Positions 29,548 through 40,335 of a stretch of DNA of 64,000 nt are shown here, piece by piece. The stretch is taken from contig NZ_CP031243.1 in the NCBI RefSeq assembly GCF_003352385.1, positions 908,501 to 972,500 of the forward strand, in the 5' to 3' direction. Source of the stretch: Haemophilus haemolyticus (GTDB taxonomy: Bacteria; Pseudomonadota; Gammaproteobacteria; Enterobacterales; Pasteurellaceae). How positions within the stretch are numbered: the stretch's first letter is position 1; every line of letters begins with the position of its first letter. Below the pieces are notes generated by a model that ran no database searches, was not told the DNA's origin, and was given only the letters and a program-made list of their open reading frames with translations. A program made the translations under genes and the position numbers.

Positions 29548-31275
29548 GTGAAAAAACTTATCAAACGCCGTGAAATTCCAATTGGAAATTCTGTTTCAAA
29601 CCATCCGTTATTAGATCGCCTTTATCGCGCACGCCATATTCAAAACACCGAAGAATTAGACCGCACTTTAAAATCAATGCTGAATCCAAATCAGCTATAT
29701 GGTATTGAGCAAGCCGTAAATTTATTAGTGAAAGCTTACCAACAACAGCAAAAAATAGTGATTGTTGGGGATTTTGATGCTGATGGTGCAACTAGCACAG
29801 CATTGAGTGTGCTGGCTTTAAGACAACTTGGTTTTGCTGACGTGGATTATCTTGTACCAAATCGATTTGAACAAGGTTATGGTTTGAGTATTCCTGTGGC
29901 TGAAATGGCGATTGAAAAGGGTGTTCAGCTGTTAATGACGGTGGATAATGGTGTTTCGTCTTTTGAAGGCGTTGCATTTTTGAAAGAGAAAGGTGTGCGT
30001 GTTTTAGTGACGGATCATCATTTACCACCCGAAACTTTGCCGCCAGCTGATGCCATTGTTAATCCTAATTTAAGTCAGTGTGGTTTTCCTTCAAAATCCT
30101 TAGCGGGCGTTGGTGTTGCGTTTTATTTGATGTTAGCCGTACGAGCAAAATTTCGTGAACTCGGTATTTTTACTGCAGAAACACAACCTAATTTTACTGA
30201 CTTGCTCGATCTAGTGGCATTGGGTACTGTCGCGGATGTTGTACCTTTAGATCAAAATAATCGTATCCTTGCTTATCAAGGTTTAATGCGGATTCGTGCA
30301 CGGCGTTGTCGTCCTGGTATTATTGCGTTGGCTGAAGTGGCCAACCGCAATGTTGAACAGTTTACTTCAAGTGATCTCGGTTTTTGTATCGGACCTCGTT
30401 TAAATGCAGCGGGGCGTTTAGACAATATGTCGATTGGGGTAGAGCTTTTACTGGTGGACGATATGCTAAAAGCCAGAGAATTAGCGTTAGATCTTGACCA
30501 ACTCAACCAAACGCGTAAAGAAATTGAAGCTGGCATGAAGCTTGAGGCGCTAGAAATTTGCCAAAATCTCACCGCTCTTTTTAAAGAGTTACCTTCGGGG
30601 ATTACACTTTATCAACCCGATTGGCATCAAGGTGTGTTGGGCATTGTGTCATCTCGGATTAAAGAGCAATATCATCGCCCTGTGGTTGCCTTCGCGAAAG
30701 ATAGTGAGGGGATTTTGAAAGGTTCTGCTCGTTCTATTGAAGGTTTGCATATGCGTGATGTTTTAGAGCGTATTCATTCGCAACATCCTAATATGATTTT
30801 AAAATTTGGTGGCCATGCGATGGCTGCGGGATTAAGCCTCCGAGAAGAACACTTTGACGATTTCCAACATGTTTTTAATCAAACCGTTGCCGATTGGCTT
30901 GATGAAGAACATTTACAAGGTGTCATCTGGACCGATGGTGAATTAAATTCAAATGAATTTAATCTTGAAACGGCAGAACTGATAAAATCAGCAGGCCCTT
31001 GGGGACAAGCTTTCCCAGAGCCTTGTTTTGATGGCGAATTTAAAATTTTAGACCAACGTGCAATTGGGCAAAATAAAAACCATCTCAAAATGTTAGTAGA
31101 GCCAAAACAAGGCGGACCTTTATTAGATGCAGTTGCGTTTAATATTGATACAAGATTGTATCCCGATCTTTCAATTAAACAGGCGAGATTTGCATATAAA
31201 TTGGATGTTAATGAGTTTCGTGGTAACCGAAATGTACAGCTTTTAGTGGAATATATTGAAGCGATTGATGAGTAA
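29548..31275 (+). CDS. recJ: Single-stranded-DNA-specific 5'-3' exonuclease RecJ
   Basis: A 575-residue DHH-family nuclease acting in RecFOR recombination and mismatch repair. Motif I is DFDADG at 75-80, motif III is DHH at 156-158, and the DHHA1 domain follows near 'KFGGHAMAAGLSL'. The start is a GTG at 29548 with a weak ribosome binding site. As in E. coli it follows dsbC, but here the two are separated by a 287-bp gap with its own small unit. Its 3' end overlaps the next gene by 8 bp. Confidence 0.95.
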   Translation: MKKLIKRREIPIGNSVSNHPLLDRLYRARHIQNTEELDRTLKSMLNPNQLYGIEQAVNLLVKAYQQQQKIVIVGDFDADGATSTALSVLALRQLGFADVDYLVPNRFEQGYGLSIPVAEMAIEKGVQLLMTVDNGVSSFEGVAFLKEKGVRVLVTDHHLPPETLPPADAIVNPNLSQCGFPSKSLAGVGVAFYLMLAVRAKFRELGIFTAETQPNFTDLLDLVALGTVADVVPLDQNNRILAYQGLMRIRARRCRPGIIALAEVANRNVEQFTSSDLGFCIGPRLNAAGRLDNMSIGVELLLVDDMLKARELALDLDQLNQTRKEIEAGMKLEALEICQNLTALFKELPSGITLYQPDWHQGVLGIVSSRIKEQYHRPVVAFAKDSEGILKGSARSIEGLHMRDVLERIHSQHPNMILKFGGHAMAAGLSLREEHFDDFQHVFNQTVADWLDEEHLQGVIWTDGELNSNEFNLETAELIKSAGPWGQAFPEPCFDGEFKILDQRAIGQNKNHLKMLVEPKQGGPLLDAVAFNIDTRLYPDLSIKQARFAYKLDVNEFRGNRNVQLLVEYIEAIDE

Positions 31276-31972
31276 TATTTTGAAATTTTATGGATTATTG
31301 GTATTAGGTTTATTTGGGTTTACATTATCGGTTCTAGCCGAGGTAAATCAAAAAGAATTTTCTACTCAAAATCCACCGCACTTACCATCTTCTGATGTCA
31401 TGCATTTTGAAGATGGGCGGGATTATTTTTCTTATCAAGAGCCTATTGAACAAGCGCCTAGAGCGGATAAAAAAATACGTATTCAATTCTTTTTTGATTA
31501 CGATTGCCGCGTATGTTCGTCAGCGCAAGATATTTTAGAGCTTTATAGTCAAATGCGTACAAATAAAGTTGCGTTGGAACAATATCCTATTGCAACTGCG
31601 GATAGTCAGTTTAGCGCACGCATTTTTTATACCTTGCAAGCACTAAGTGCGGGTGAATTATCTAATGTTTTATTATTTGAAACTTCAGAAAAATCCCGTT
31701 ATGCAGAGTTGTCTGCTACAAATAAAATTCAACAATGGGCGGAAGAACAAGGGCTAGATAAGCCGTTATTTATTCAAACTGAAAATTCAGAAAGAGTAAA
31801 AGAACAAATTCAAGATGCGATTGAATTGACGGAAGAATATGGTGTTTTTACCTATCCTTACGTTGTCATTGGGGGAAAATATGTACTCACGGCGAGCACG
31901 CTTTATAACGATGATTATAGCGTGGCTGTGCTAGATTTTTTGGTAAATAAAATAGAACAGGAACAAAAGTGA
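31268..31972 (+). CDS. Periplasmic DsbA/DsbC-like thioredoxin-fold protein
   Basis: A 234-residue protein with a signal peptide ([18 protein letters not shown]..., cleavage near VLA at residue 24), a CRVC redox motif at 80-83 after 'IQFFFDYD', and '[16 protein letters not shown]' with a Pro in the cis-Pro position. It resembles DsbA-fold oxidoreductases, but the CRVC dipeptide is unusual and no partner is evident. The ATG at 31268 overlaps recJ by 8 bp, and the stop overlaps the mtnN start by one base, so it is in one operon with both. Confidence 0.75.
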   Translation: MSNILKFYGLLVLGLFGFTLSVLAEVNQKEFSTQNPPHLPSSDVMHFEDGRDYFSYQEPIEQAPRADKKIRIQFFFDYDCRVCSSAQDILELYSQMRTNKVALEQYPIATADSQFSARIFYTLQALSAGELSNVLLFETSEKSRYAELSATNKIQQWAEEQGLDKPLFIQTENSERVKEQIQDAIELTEEYGVFTYPYVVIGGKYVLTASTLYNDDYSVAVLDFLVNKIEQEQK

Positions 31973-32661
31973 TGAAAATCGGAATTGTTGGCGCAATGGC
32001 GCAAGAAGTAGAAATTTTAAAAAATTTAATGGCAGAGAGAACTGAAACTCGAGTAGCAAGTGCGGTAATTTTTGAAGGCAAAATTAATGGTAAAGATGTT
32101 GCATTATTGCAATCAGGTATTGGCAAAGTGGCCGCTGCAATTGGCACGACGGCATTGTTGCAATTAGCCAAGCCAGATTTTGTGATCAATACTGGTTCTG
32201 CGGGTGGGGTAGCAAAAGGCTTGAAAGTGGGGGATATTGTAATTTCTGATGAAACACGCTACCACGATGCGGATGTGACAGCTTTTGGCTATGAAAAAGG
32301 GCAGTTGCCCGCTAATCCCGCAGCATTTTTATCTGACAAAAAACTGGCTGACATCGCTCAAGAAATCGCAGAAAAGCAAGGACAATCAGTAAAACGTGGT
32401 TTAATTTGCTCTGGCGATAGTTTTATTAATAGCGAAGATAAAATTGCACAAATAAAAGCAGACTTCCCGAATGTGACAGGTGTTGAAATGGAAGCGACAG
32501 CGATTGCTCAAGTTTGTTATGCTTTTAATGTGCCTTTTGTGGTAGTTCGAGCTATTTCGGATGGAGGAGATGGTGAAGCGAGTATGTCATTTGAAGAGTT
32601 CTTACCGTTAGCTGCAAAACAGTCTTCGGCGTTAGTGTTGGGGATGATTGATAGACTGTAG
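31972..32661 (+). CDS. mtnN: 5'-methylthioadenosine/S-adenosylhomocysteine nucleosidase
   Basis: A 229-residue nucleoside phosphorylase-fold enzyme that removes adenine from MTA, SAH and 5'-deoxyadenosine, feeding methionine salvage and AI-2 synthesis. It opens [16 protein letters not shown], with '[18 protein letters not shown]', the catalytic Glu in '[14 protein letters not shown]' and the catalytic Asp in '[12 protein letters not shown]'. The ATG at 31972 overlaps the preceding stop; a GTG one codon earlier in frame is less likely. Confidence 0.95.
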   Translation: MKIGIVGAMAQEVEILKNLMAERTETRVASAVIFEGKINGKDVALLQSGIGKVAAAIGTTALLQLAKPDFVINTGSAGGVAKGLKVGDIVISDETRYHDADVTAFGYEKGQLPANPAAFLSDKKLADIAQEIAEKQGQSVKRGLICSGDSFINSEDKIAQIKADFPNVTGVEMEATAIAQVCYAFNVPFVVVRAISDGGDGEASMSFEEFLPLAAKQSSALVLGMIDRL

Positions 32662-32715
32662 TAATAATCTTTTAATAAGATAATAAATTCTAAAATTGAA
32701 TTATAAACATTATTT

Positions 32716-32747
32716 AAAAAGGCATAGCTTATTAGCTATGCCTTTTT
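32716..32747. terminator. Bidirectional terminator between mtnN and hup
   Basis: GGCATAGC (32721-32728) pairs with GCTATGCC (32735-32742) between A5 and T5 tracts, serving the convergent genes on both sides. Confidence 0.88.
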
Positions 32748-32758
32748 ATATGAGCCAA

Positions 32759-35626
32759 TTAGAATTTATAATTTAAACTCAGAATATAAGTTCTTCCACG
32801 TGCAAAGTTATAAAGTACAGATTTATCTTTTCCTCCATCTTCACAAGTATTATTTTTACTACAAATTGAATCATTTAAGCTTGAATAATAGCGCTGTGAA
32901 GCAGCATCATTGCCTGAGTCTAAAGGATCAACATAACGTTTATCTAGTAGGTTTTGTACTTCAGCTTTGATAATTAAATCTTTAACAGGTTCATAACTTA
33001 CATGCAAATCTAAAATAATCGGTTGTTTATTAATTTCCTCTGTTTTCTTTATAGCATAATAAGTTCGTTCATGGCTCGTATTTAATTCAAATTGAGAACC
33101 GTTAATATAATCTTCTTGAATGGTTGCTCGTTTACTTTTCCCATAGTAACGTGCTGCGATACCAAGAGTTAATTTTTGATCAAACCAGCGAGAGCCAAGT
33201 TCTAATCTTCCATAATCTTTCGGTAACATTGAGATACGAGATAGACCATAACCTTGTTTCAGAATATCATCTTTTGATGCGTTGTTAGGACGTGGGCTTG
33301 CGTCCGCATAATTGGTTGGTTGATTTGTTCGTTGGTATGCATAAGATAGATTTGCAAAGAAACGTCCCATGTCATAATTTACTTCTAACTCAACACCGCT
33401 CTTTTTCACAATAGGCTTATAATTTTGATGAGCAATGGTAAATCTAAATCCATTATTAGCTGCCCAGTCAGGAACAACGCCATCTCTCCACCATACACCA
33501 TATACATTATGAATATAATTTTTGATAAAGCTGCGATAGCCCACTAGTTTTAAACCTAATATATCTTCTTTAGTGAAAATGCCTTTTTTATAGGTATTAA
33601 ATCCAAGTTGATAAGTTTCAGCTCGCTCAGGTTTTAATGCCGTATTTACCCCAACGTCAGATGCTTGAGAGAAGAACATTTCTTGAATATTTGGCATTCT
33701 ATGTGTGCGCGAATAGGTGAAAAACGGCATAAAATAATTATTGATATCTGCGCTAAGTGTTGCTGAGTGATTTATTGCTGTTTTATGTCCTGATTTATGC
33801 AAAATCGGTTCATTAATTTGTGTTGGTGTATTTTCGTAACCTACATACTCACCATTAAATGCATAATGCGTAAAATTGACACTATAGTCTAAATGGTAAA
33901 TTCCTTTAGAAAGTGCGGTATCAAAATAAACAGTTTTAAATTTTTGTTTACCGGAAGGTTGTAAGATCACTGAACGTTGTGGTAATCCGCTTTTGCTTCC
34001 TTGGAAGCGACCTAAATAGCTATAGTTTCCTTGGGAGTGTGATTCATTGTTATAAAACAAACTTAATTCTTCAGGAAAACGGTTTTTACTATACTCATTA
34101 ATAAAGTAGTTAAAGCCTAATGTGGTTTTTAAATCAATTTCTTTTGGCAATAAAAAAGTATAGCTATTGTTAATATCAATAATATTTGCCACATTCTTTG
34201 TAATTAATTTATCTTCTACTTGCCAACCAGAAAAGAATGCACCTTTAGGATAAATAGTTTTACCTAAGTTATGTGCTACCATTAGATTTAGATCAAGATA
34301 GCGATTATTATTAAAATTATAATTTAATTGATAATTACGATTTTCGATTTTTCGAGAACCAATTTTATTATCAAGGGTACGTATTTGTGCACCTAAGGTA
34401 TGGTTGTCATCGCCATATTCAAATTTTAATAAATGGCTACGAGAACGAGATTGCAAACTACCTGGCTCAATAGGGGCAACACTATATTGATCTTTATTGC
34501 GCTCAAATGAGTCATTTGTAGAATTTACTTCATCCTGTAATTCAGGTATTTCTTGAGGCTGAGTGCCATTTGCTAATTCTTTTAAAATTTTCTTTCTTGT
34601 TTCATTTTTATAGTTATCAAGTTGATAGCGAGATGTATTGTAACGTGGCTCATCTGGCGTGTCCTCTTCACTAATATAATCGTAATTTTCTTCTTGTCGT
34701 TCAATTCGAGTAATACAGCCTGGTGTTCTTGTTTCTATAGTTCCAGTGAGTTCATCGGTTGTCGTAATTGGGTCTGTATTTCCATTAAATGTTGGATTAG
34801 GTGCGTTACAAGACCAATGATTTTTGTTTAAATCAGGTGTCCACTGTCCAGCTGAATTTAAAACATAACCTGCATTGTGGAAATAGGCTTCTTTTTCTTT
34901 AGCAAGAATATCTTGTCCAAGCGAAGACAATCGTTCTCCTCCACCAATAAGATAATCTTGTGAAACTTCACGTTGACTGTAACCATATACCACACCAACA
35001 TAACCACCATTATCCAGCCATTTTCTGCCTGCAGCCATTGTCATAAAATTCGATTTAGTTGCATTGCTCCCCGTCATTCCTTTTACGATGAGTCCAAATG
35101 GTTTGTCATCAGTAATAACATCATTAACACCTAGCGTTCTAAAATTGGCACTACCAGATAAGGTATTTACGCCATTAGAACCTGAAAAGTTGCTTTTATT
35201 GACATCGACACCAGCAATGAAGTTAGGATCAAGCGATGCACCGAATTGAGAATTACCACCAGATTGACCTGAGTCCATGGCTGTAGAGTAAAAAGTTTGT
35301 GTGACTCCATCGACCATAGTATTGACACGACCTAACCCATTTTCGCCACGAATATTAACAGAAACTACGCCAGAGCCTTTATCTTGTTGAGTAAATGCAC
35401 CAGGGATACTTCGAATGACTTGATCGATAGTCTGGGTTTCTTTAAAAATATGCTCTCGGGTACTTTTCGCTTTTGCTTCCGTAAAAGGTTTTTTATCGTT
35501 AGCGACATTTTTTTCTACTACATCAATTTGATCTAATGTTTCTTCAGCTTTTGCATCAACGATAGAAACACTAAGGGTATTGATTAAGCAGAGTGTGATT
35601 AAATTTAATTTAATAACTCTCTTCAT
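32759..35626 (-). CDS. hup: TonB-dependent outer-membrane receptor, probable haem utilisation protein Hup
   Basis: A 955-residue receptor. It has a signal peptide (residues 1 to about 27, ending DAKA), a TonB box-like segment near 'DQIDVVEK', and a plug domain (about 45-190) with 'VSVNIRGENGLGRVNTMVDG' and 'SGSANFRTLGV'. A 22-strand barrel ends in 'YILSLNYKF' with a terminal Phe. From memory this position corresponds to HI1217 (Hup), a general haem receptor; transferrin-receptor-like proteins are the alternative. A Fur box overlaps the promoter. No CCAA repeat tract is present, unlike the hgp haemoglobin receptors, so there is no sign of phase variation. Confidence 0.82.
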   Translation of the reverse strand: MKRVIKLNLITLCLINTLSVSIVDAKAEETLDQIDVVEKNVANDKKPFTEAKAKSTREHIFKETQTIDQVIRSIPGAFTQQDKGSGVVSVNIRGENGLGRVNTMVDGVTQTFYSTAMDSGQSGGNSQFGASLDPNFIAGVDVNKSNFSGSNGVNTLSGSANFRTLGVNDVITDDKPFGLIVKGMTGSNATKSNFMTMAAGRKWLDNGGYVGVVYGYSQREVSQDYLIGGGERLSSLGQDILAKEKEAYFHNAGYVLNSAGQWTPDLNKNHWSCNAPNPTFNGNTDPITTTDELTGTIETRTPGCITRIERQEENYDYISEEDTPDEPRYNTSRYQLDNYKNETRKKILKELANGTQPQEIPELQDEVNSTNDSFERNKDQYSVAPIEPGSLQSRSRSHLLKFEYGDDNHTLGAQIRTLDNKIGSRKIENRNYQLNYNFNNNRYLDLNLMVAHNLGKTIYPKGAFFSGWQVEDKLITKNVANIIDINNSYTFLLPKEIDLKTTLGFNYFINEYSKNRFPEELSLFYNNESHSQGNYSYLGRFQGSKSGLPQRSVILQPSGKQKFKTVYFDTALSKGIYHLDYSVNFTHYAFNGEYVGYENTPTQINEPILHKSGHKTAINHSATLSADINNYFMPFFTYSRTHRMPNIQEMFFSQASDVGVNTALKPERAETYQLGFNTYKKGIFTKEDILGLKLVGYRSFIKNYIHNVYGVWWRDGVVPDWAANNGFRFTIAHQNYKPIVKKSGVELEVNYDMGRFFANLSYAYQRTNQPTNYADASPRPNNASKDDILKQGYGLSRISMLPKDYGRLELGSRWFDQKLTLGIAARYYGKSKRATIQEDYINGSQFELNTSHERTYYAIKKTEEINKQPIILDLHVSYEPVKDLIIKAEVQNLLDKRYVDPLDSGNDAASQRYYSSLNDSICSKNNTCEDGGKDKSVLYNFARGRTYILSLNYKF

Positions 35627-35649
35627 TACATATCCTTATTGTTTTTTTT

Positions 35650-35668
35650 GAGAAAGATTCTCATTATC
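35650..35668 (-). promoter_or_regulatory. Fur box at the hup promoter
   Basis: The 19 bp at 35650-35668 match 15 of 19 positions of the consensus Fur box (GATAAT repeats). They lie directly downstream of a minus-strand TATAAT (35676-35671), so iron-loaded Fur would cover the start site. Confidence 0.65.
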
Positions 35669-35921
35669 TTATTATATTTTGTAAAACTCAATGGTTTTTT
35701 ATTAAAATTAATATAAAACCGCGAAAAAATGAAAAAATTAATTTTAAAAGGTGGAGGATAAGTAGAGTAGCTCCTTAACTAAAAAAAGCTTATAGGTGCG
35801 TGTTTGTTATTTTTTTATTCTTTGTTAATGGATCTTGAGTTAAGTTTGAAAGGTGGCAATAGCGAAATAGAGTGTTTATCTCTATAATACGTCAACTTTT
35901 GATAAGTAAAGGATAAGTTAT

Positions 35922-36599
35922 ATGGGAACGATTATTACCGTTGATGGTCCTAGCGGTGCCGGGAAAGGTACGCTTTGTTACGCTTTGGCAGAAAAGCTAG
36001 GTTATGCGTTATTGGATAGTGGAGCAATTTATCGCGTTACAGCATTAGCTGCATTACAACGTAAAACTGATTTAACAAATGAATTGGCGTTAGCCGAATT
36101 AGCTCGTCATTTAGATATTCAATTTATTCCTCAAAATGGCGAGGTGAATATTTTGCTTGCTGGCATGAATGTAAGCCATTTAATTCGCACTCAAGAAGTC
36201 GCTGATGCCGCATCTAAAGTAGCTGTGTTTCCAGAAGTGCGGTCAGCTTTGCTACAACTTCAGCAAGATTTTGCGAAAAATGATGGATTAATTGCTGATG
36301 GTAGAGATATGGGGACTGTAGTATTCCCGAATGCTCAAGTGAAGTTATTTTTAGATGCGAGTGCTGAAGAGCGTGCAAAAAGACGCTATAAACAGTTGCA
36401 AAATAAAGGAATAAATGGTAACTTTGAGCAGATTTTAGCCGAGATAAAAGAGCGTGATTTTCGTGATAGAAATCGAGAGGTCGCGCCTCTAAAACCGGCT
36501 GATGATGCTTTATTATTGGATAGCACAACGTTGAGTATTGATGAAGTTATTGATCAGGCGTTAGCTTATATTCAAGAAAAGGTGTCAGTTTCGATTTAA
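35922..36599 (+). CDS. cmk: Cytidylate kinase
   Basis: A 225-residue (d)CMP kinase. The P-loop is in '[20 protein letters not shown]' (residues about 9-16). Other blocks are '[16 protein letters not shown]', '[20 protein letters not shown]' and '[13 protein letters not shown]'. A TATAAT lies at 35883-35888 without a good -35. As in many proteobacteria it precedes rpsA. Confidence 0.96.
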   Translation: MGTIITVDGPSGAGKGTLCYALAEKLGYALLDSGAIYRVTALAALQRKTDLTNELALAELARHLDIQFIPQNGEVNILLAGMNVSHLIRTQEVADAASKVAVFPEVRSALLQLQQDFAKNDGLIADGRDMGTVVFPNAQVKLFLDASAEERAKRRYKQLQNKGINGNFEQILAEIKERDFRDRNREVAPLKPADDALLLDSTTLSIDEVIDQALAYIQEKVSVSI

Positions 36600-36695
36600 C
36601 TGTTTGTTCAAGGAAGAATAAGCATTTATCCTCAACCCCGCATTTTATGGATTTTAATGTGGATGTTATTAACTTAAATTAAGAAGATTATTTAT

Positions 36696-38345
36696 ATGTC
36701 AGAATCTTTTGCTCAACTTTTTGAAGAATCATTAAAAGGCCTTGAAACTCGTCAAGGTTCAATCGTTAGCGGTACTGTAGTAGCTATCCAAAAAGGCTTT
36801 GTGCTTGTTGATGCAGGTTTAAAATCTGAGTCTGCAATCCCAGTTGCTGAATTCTTAAATGCACAAGGCGAACTTGAAATCCAAGTTGGCGATACTGTAA
36901 ATGTTGCATTAGATGCAGTTGAAGATGGTTTCGGTGAAACTAAACTTTCTCGTGAGAAAGCTGTTCGTCACGAATCTTGGATTGAATTAGAAAAAGCTTA
37001 CGAAGAAAAAGCGACCGTTATCGGTTTAATCAACGGCAAAGTGAAAGGTGGCTTCACAGTTGAGTTAAACGGTGTTCGTGCATTCTTACCGGGTTCTTTA
37101 GTTGATACTCGTCCAGCGCGTGAAGCAGATCACTTACTTGGTAAAGAATTAGAATTCAAAGTAATCAAATTAGATCAAAAACGTAACAACGTTGTTGTTT
37201 CTCGTCGTGCAGTGATTGAATCTGAAAACAGCCAAGAACGTGAACAAGTATTAGAAAATCTTGTTGAAGGTTCAGAAGTTAAAGGTATCGTTAAAAACTT
37301 AACTGAGTACGGTGCATTCGTTGATCTTGGTGGTGTTGATGGTTTATTACATATCACAGATATGGCTTGGAAACGTGTTAAACATCCAAGCGAAATCGTG
37401 AATGTTGGCGATGAAGTTACTGTTAAAGTATTAAAATTTGATAAAGATCGTACTCGTGTATCTTTAGGCTTAAAACAATTAGGTCAAGATCCATGGGCTG
37501 CAATTGCTGAAAATCACCCAGTAAACAGCAAATTAACTGGTAAAGTAACTAACTTAACAGACTATGGTTGTTTTGTTGAGATCTTAGATGGCGTTGAAGG
37601 TTTAGTTCACGTTTCTGAAATGGATTGGACTAACAAAAATATCCACCCATCTAAAGTTGTTAGCTTAGGCGATACTGTTGAAGTAATGGTATTAGAAATT
37701 GATGAAGAACGTCGTCGTATTTCTTTAGGCTTAAAACAATGTAAAGCTAACCCATGGACTCAATTTGCTGAAACTCACAATAAAGGCGATAAAGTAACTG
37801 GTAAAATCAAGTCTATCACTGATTTTGGTATCTTCATCGGTCTTGAAGGTGGTATCGATGGTTTAGTTCACTTATCTGATATTTCTTGGAATGTATCAGG
37901 TGAAGAAGCTGTTCGTAACTACAAAAAAGGTGACGAAGTTTCTGCAGTAGTATTAGCTGTTGATGCAGTGAAAGAGCGTATCTCTTTAGGTATCAAACAA
38001 CTTGAAGAAGATCCATTCAATAACTTCGTAGCAATCAACAAAAAAGGCGCTGTAGTATCTGCAACTGTAGTTGAAGCAGATGTAAAAGGTGCTAAAGTTG
38101 AATTAGCGGGTGGTGTTGAAGGTTATATCCGCGCAGCTGATTTAACAAATGAAGTTGCTGCAGGTGATGTAGTTGAAGCTAAATACACTGGTGTAGATCG
38201 TAAATCTCGTATCGTTCACTTATCAGTGAAAGCAAAAGATCAAGCTGAAGAAGCTGCTGCAGTTGCAAATGTGAATAACAAACAAGAAGAAGTTGCTATT
38301 CCAAACGCAATGGCTGAAGCATTTAAAGCAGCTAAAGGTGAATAA
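36696..38345 (+). CDS. rpsA: 30S ribosomal protein S1
   Basis: A 549-residue protein with six S1 OB-fold repeats. The first two (residues about 15-170) bind the ribosome. Repeats three to six carry the regular '[15 protein letters not shown]...GLVHVSEM' pattern and bind mRNA. Codon use is strongly biased toward a few codons, as expected for a highly expressed gene. It is followed by a strong terminator. Confidence 0.98.
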   Translation: MSESFAQLFEESLKGLETRQGSIVSGTVVAIQKGFVLVDAGLKSESAIPVAEFLNAQGELEIQVGDTVNVALDAVEDGFGETKLSREKAVRHESWIELEKAYEEKATVIGLINGKVKGGFTVELNGVRAFLPGSLVDTRPAREADHLLGKELEFKVIKLDQKRNNVVVSRRAVIESENSQEREQVLENLVEGSEVKGIVKNLTEYGAFVDLGGVDGLLHITDMAWKRVKHPSEIVNVGDEVTVKVLKFDKDRTRVSLGLKQLGQDPWAAIAENHPVNSKLTGKVTNLTDYGCFVEILDGVEGLVHVSEMDWTNKNIHPSKVVSLGDTVEVMVLEIDEERRRISLGLKQCKANPWTQFAETHNKGDKVTGKIKSITDFGIFIGLEGGIDGLVHLSDISWNVSGEEAVRNYKKGDEVSAVVLAVDAVKERISLGIKQLEEDPFNNFVAINKKGAVVSATVVEADVKGAKVELAGGVEGYIRAADLTNEVAAGDVVEAKYTGVDRKSRIVHLSVKAKDQAEEAAAVANVNNKQEEVAIPNAMAEAFKAAKGE

Positions 38346-38354
38346 TTAATTCAC

Positions 38355-38390
38355 GTAATAAGGCTGGGCTCATGTCCAGCCTTATTTTTA
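38355..38390 (+). terminator. Terminator of rpsA
   Basis: AATAAGGCTGG (38357-38367) pairs with CCAGCCTTATT (38376-38386), followed by TTTA. Confidence 0.88.
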
Positions 38391-38394
38391 GGGC

Positions 38395-38431
38395 TTATTG
38401 CTAATACATTGAAATAATGTATTAGCAATAA
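38395..38431. repeat. 16-bp perfect palindrome upstream of ihfB
   Basis: TTATTGCTAATACATT (38395-38410) and its exact complement (38416-38431) around a 5-nt loop. There is no U tract. It starts 5 bp after the rpsA terminator and ends 35 bp before the ihfB ATG. Confidence 0.85.
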
Positions 38432-38466
38432 ATCTTAATTTGAATAATATTAAGGGAGAAAAGACG

Positions 38467-38748
38467 ATGACTAAGTCAGAACTTATAGAAAAATTATTAG
38501 CGAAACATCCGACTTTACCCGTAAAAGAAATCGAAAATATGGTAAAAGATATTTTGGAGTTTATTTCTCAATCTCTTGAAAATGGCGATCGTGTTGAGTT
38601 GAGAGGATTTGGAAGTTTTTCACTGCATTATCGTAATCCTCGTTTAGGGCGTAATCCCAAAACGGGTGATTCTGTTAAATTAGAAGCTAAATCTGTACCG
38701 CACTTTAAAGCAGGTAAAGAATTAAAAGAGCGTGTAGATATTTATTAA
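38467..38748 (+). CDS. ihfB: Integration host factor beta subunit
   Basis: A 93-residue DNA-bending protein of the HU/IHF family. It opens [19 protein letters not shown]; the beta-arm has '[20 protein letters not shown]', with the intercalating Pro at the tip. The ATG at 38467 follows GGGAG; an in-frame ATG at 38440 precedes this ribosome binding site and is unlikely. The rpsA-ihfB order is conserved. Confidence 0.96.
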   Translation: MTKSELIEKLLAKHPTLPVKEIENMVKDILEFISQSLENGDRVELRGFGSFSLHYRNPRLGRNPKTGDSVKLEAKSVPHFKAGKELKERVDIY

Positions 38749-38828
38749 TAAAATTAAAATGCTTGAATATGCCTTTTAAACTACAACCTTTACCATTATT
38801 TAGAAAAGCCATATTTTAAGGAAATGTT

Positions 38829-39122
38829 ATGATTAAATATATTTTAGGTATTGTGATTTTTATCGCTATCGTATTGGTCGCAATTACCGTTGGAGCAAAT
38901 AACGATCAAGTTATTACATTTAATTATATTGTGGCGGAAAGTCAGCTCCAACTATCAAGTCTTGTTGCTATTTTATTTGGATTAGGTTTAATTCTTGGCT
39001 GGTTAATCACCGCTTTTTTCTATCTTAAGTTAAAACTTAAAAATATGGCATTGGCTCGTCAAGTTAAGCGTCAAACTTTACAAATCAACGAATTGACTAC
39101 TGTGCGCGATAAGGTCGCCTGA
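38829..39122 (+). CDS. lapA: LapA (YciS), inner-membrane partner of LapB
   Basis: A 97-residue DUF1049 protein with two transmembrane helices (about 2-22 and 41-65) separated by a short periplasmic loop containing 'NNDQVITFNYIVAE'. It ends in a cytoplasmic basic helix. It assists LapB in lipopolysaccharide assembly and control. AAGGAAAT precedes the ATG. Its stop overlaps the lapB start (TGATG). Confidence 0.9.
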   Translation: MIKYILGIVIFIAIVLVAITVGANNDQVITFNYIVAESQLQLSSLVAILFGLGLILGWLITAFFYLKLKLKNMALARQVKRQTLQINELTTVRDKVA

Positions 39123-40312
39123 TGCTAGAATTACTCTTTCTACTATTGCCTATTGCTGCAGCCTATGGTTGGTACATGGGGCAGCGTAGTGCAAAGAAAG
39201 ATCAAGATGACATTAGTAATAAACTCTCCCGAGATTATGTTACGGGGGTAAACTTCTTACTTTCCAATCAAACTGATAAAGCTGTAGATTTGTTTTTGGA
39301 CATGCTTCAAAAGCAAGAAACCGAAAATGAAATCGAAAGCCACTCCCAATTTGAAGCTGAGCTTACACTTGGCAATCTATTCCGCTCTAGAGGCGAAGTT
39401 GATCGCGCATTGCGTATCCATCAAGCTTTAGATCTTAGTCCTAATTATACTTTTGAACAAAAATTACTTGCAAAACAGCAGCTTGCCCGAGATTTTATGG
39501 TGGTTGGTTTTTTTGATCGAGCTGAAAATCTTTATATTTTATTGGTTGATGAACCAGAGTTTGCAGAAAATGCTTTACAGCAGCTTTTGCTGATTTATCA
39601 AAAAACTAAAGAATGGAAAAAAGCAGTCAATATTGCTGAAAAACTCGCTAAAATAAAACCACAAGAGAATAATATTGAACTTGCGCAATGTTATTGTGAA
39701 TATTCACAAAGTTTAGAGCCTGAAAGTGCGGTTGAAAAACGCAGTGTTTTACAAAAAGCTTTGGCGGTTTCTCCTACTTGTGTTCGCGCTTCTTTATTAC
39801 TCGCAAATTTAGAAATGCTTGAAGGTCAATACCAACACGCGGCAAAAATACTAGAACATGTTTTAGAGCAAAATCCAGATTATACGGGTGAAATTTTGTC
39901 ACCTTTAAAACATTGTTATGAAGAATTAAATCAGTTAGATAACTTTGAATTATTCTTAATTCGTGCTGGCCAAATTACTAATAATGACGAAGTAGAGCTA
40001 GCTTTGGTCAAATTAATTGAAGAAAAAGATGGCAAGTCAGCTGCTCAGGCTAAGCTTTATCAGCAACTCACGAAAAAGCCAAGTACTTTAATTTTCCATC
40101 GTTTTATGCAGTATCAAATTGATGATGCAGAAGACGGGAGGGGAAAAGAAAGCCTAATTTTATTACATAAAATGGTTGGTGAAAGAATTAAGCAAACATC
40201 GGCCTATCGTTGTACAAATTGTGGTTATCAAATCCATAAGCTATTGTGGAATTGTCCATCTTGCCGTCAATGGGAAAGTATTAAACCAGTTTCAAGTCAA
40301 GAACATAATTAA
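39122..40312 (+). CDS. lapB: LapB (YciM), regulator of LpxC turnover
   Basis: A 396-residue protein with one N-terminal membrane helix (2-19), about nine TPR repeats (about 35-350) and a C-terminal rubredoxin-like metal site with CTNC and CPSC in '[17 protein letters not shown]'. LapB recruits FtsH to degrade LpxC and so tunes lipid A synthesis. It is translationally coupled to lapA. The lapAB-pyrF-yciH order is as in E. coli. Confidence 0.94.
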   Translation: MLELLFLLLPIAAAYGWYMGQRSAKKDQDDISNKLSRDYVTGVNFLLSNQTDKAVDLFLDMLQKQETENEIESHSQFEAELTLGNLFRSRGEVDRALRIHQALDLSPNYTFEQKLLAKQQLARDFMVVGFFDRAENLYILLVDEPEFAENALQQLLLIYQKTKEWKKAVNIAEKLAKIKPQENNIELAQCYCEYSQSLEPESAVEKRSVLQKALAVSPTCVRASLLLANLEMLEGQYQHAAKILEHVLEQNPDYTGEILSPLKHCYEELNQLDNFELFLIRAGQITNNDEVELALVKLIEEKDGKSAAQAKLYQQLTKKPSTLIFHRFMQYQIDDAEDGRGKESLILLHKMVGERIKQTSAYRCTNCGYQIHKLLWNCPSCRQWESIKPVSSQEHN

Positions 40313-40335
40313 TTGATACTCAGCGAGGTAACATT

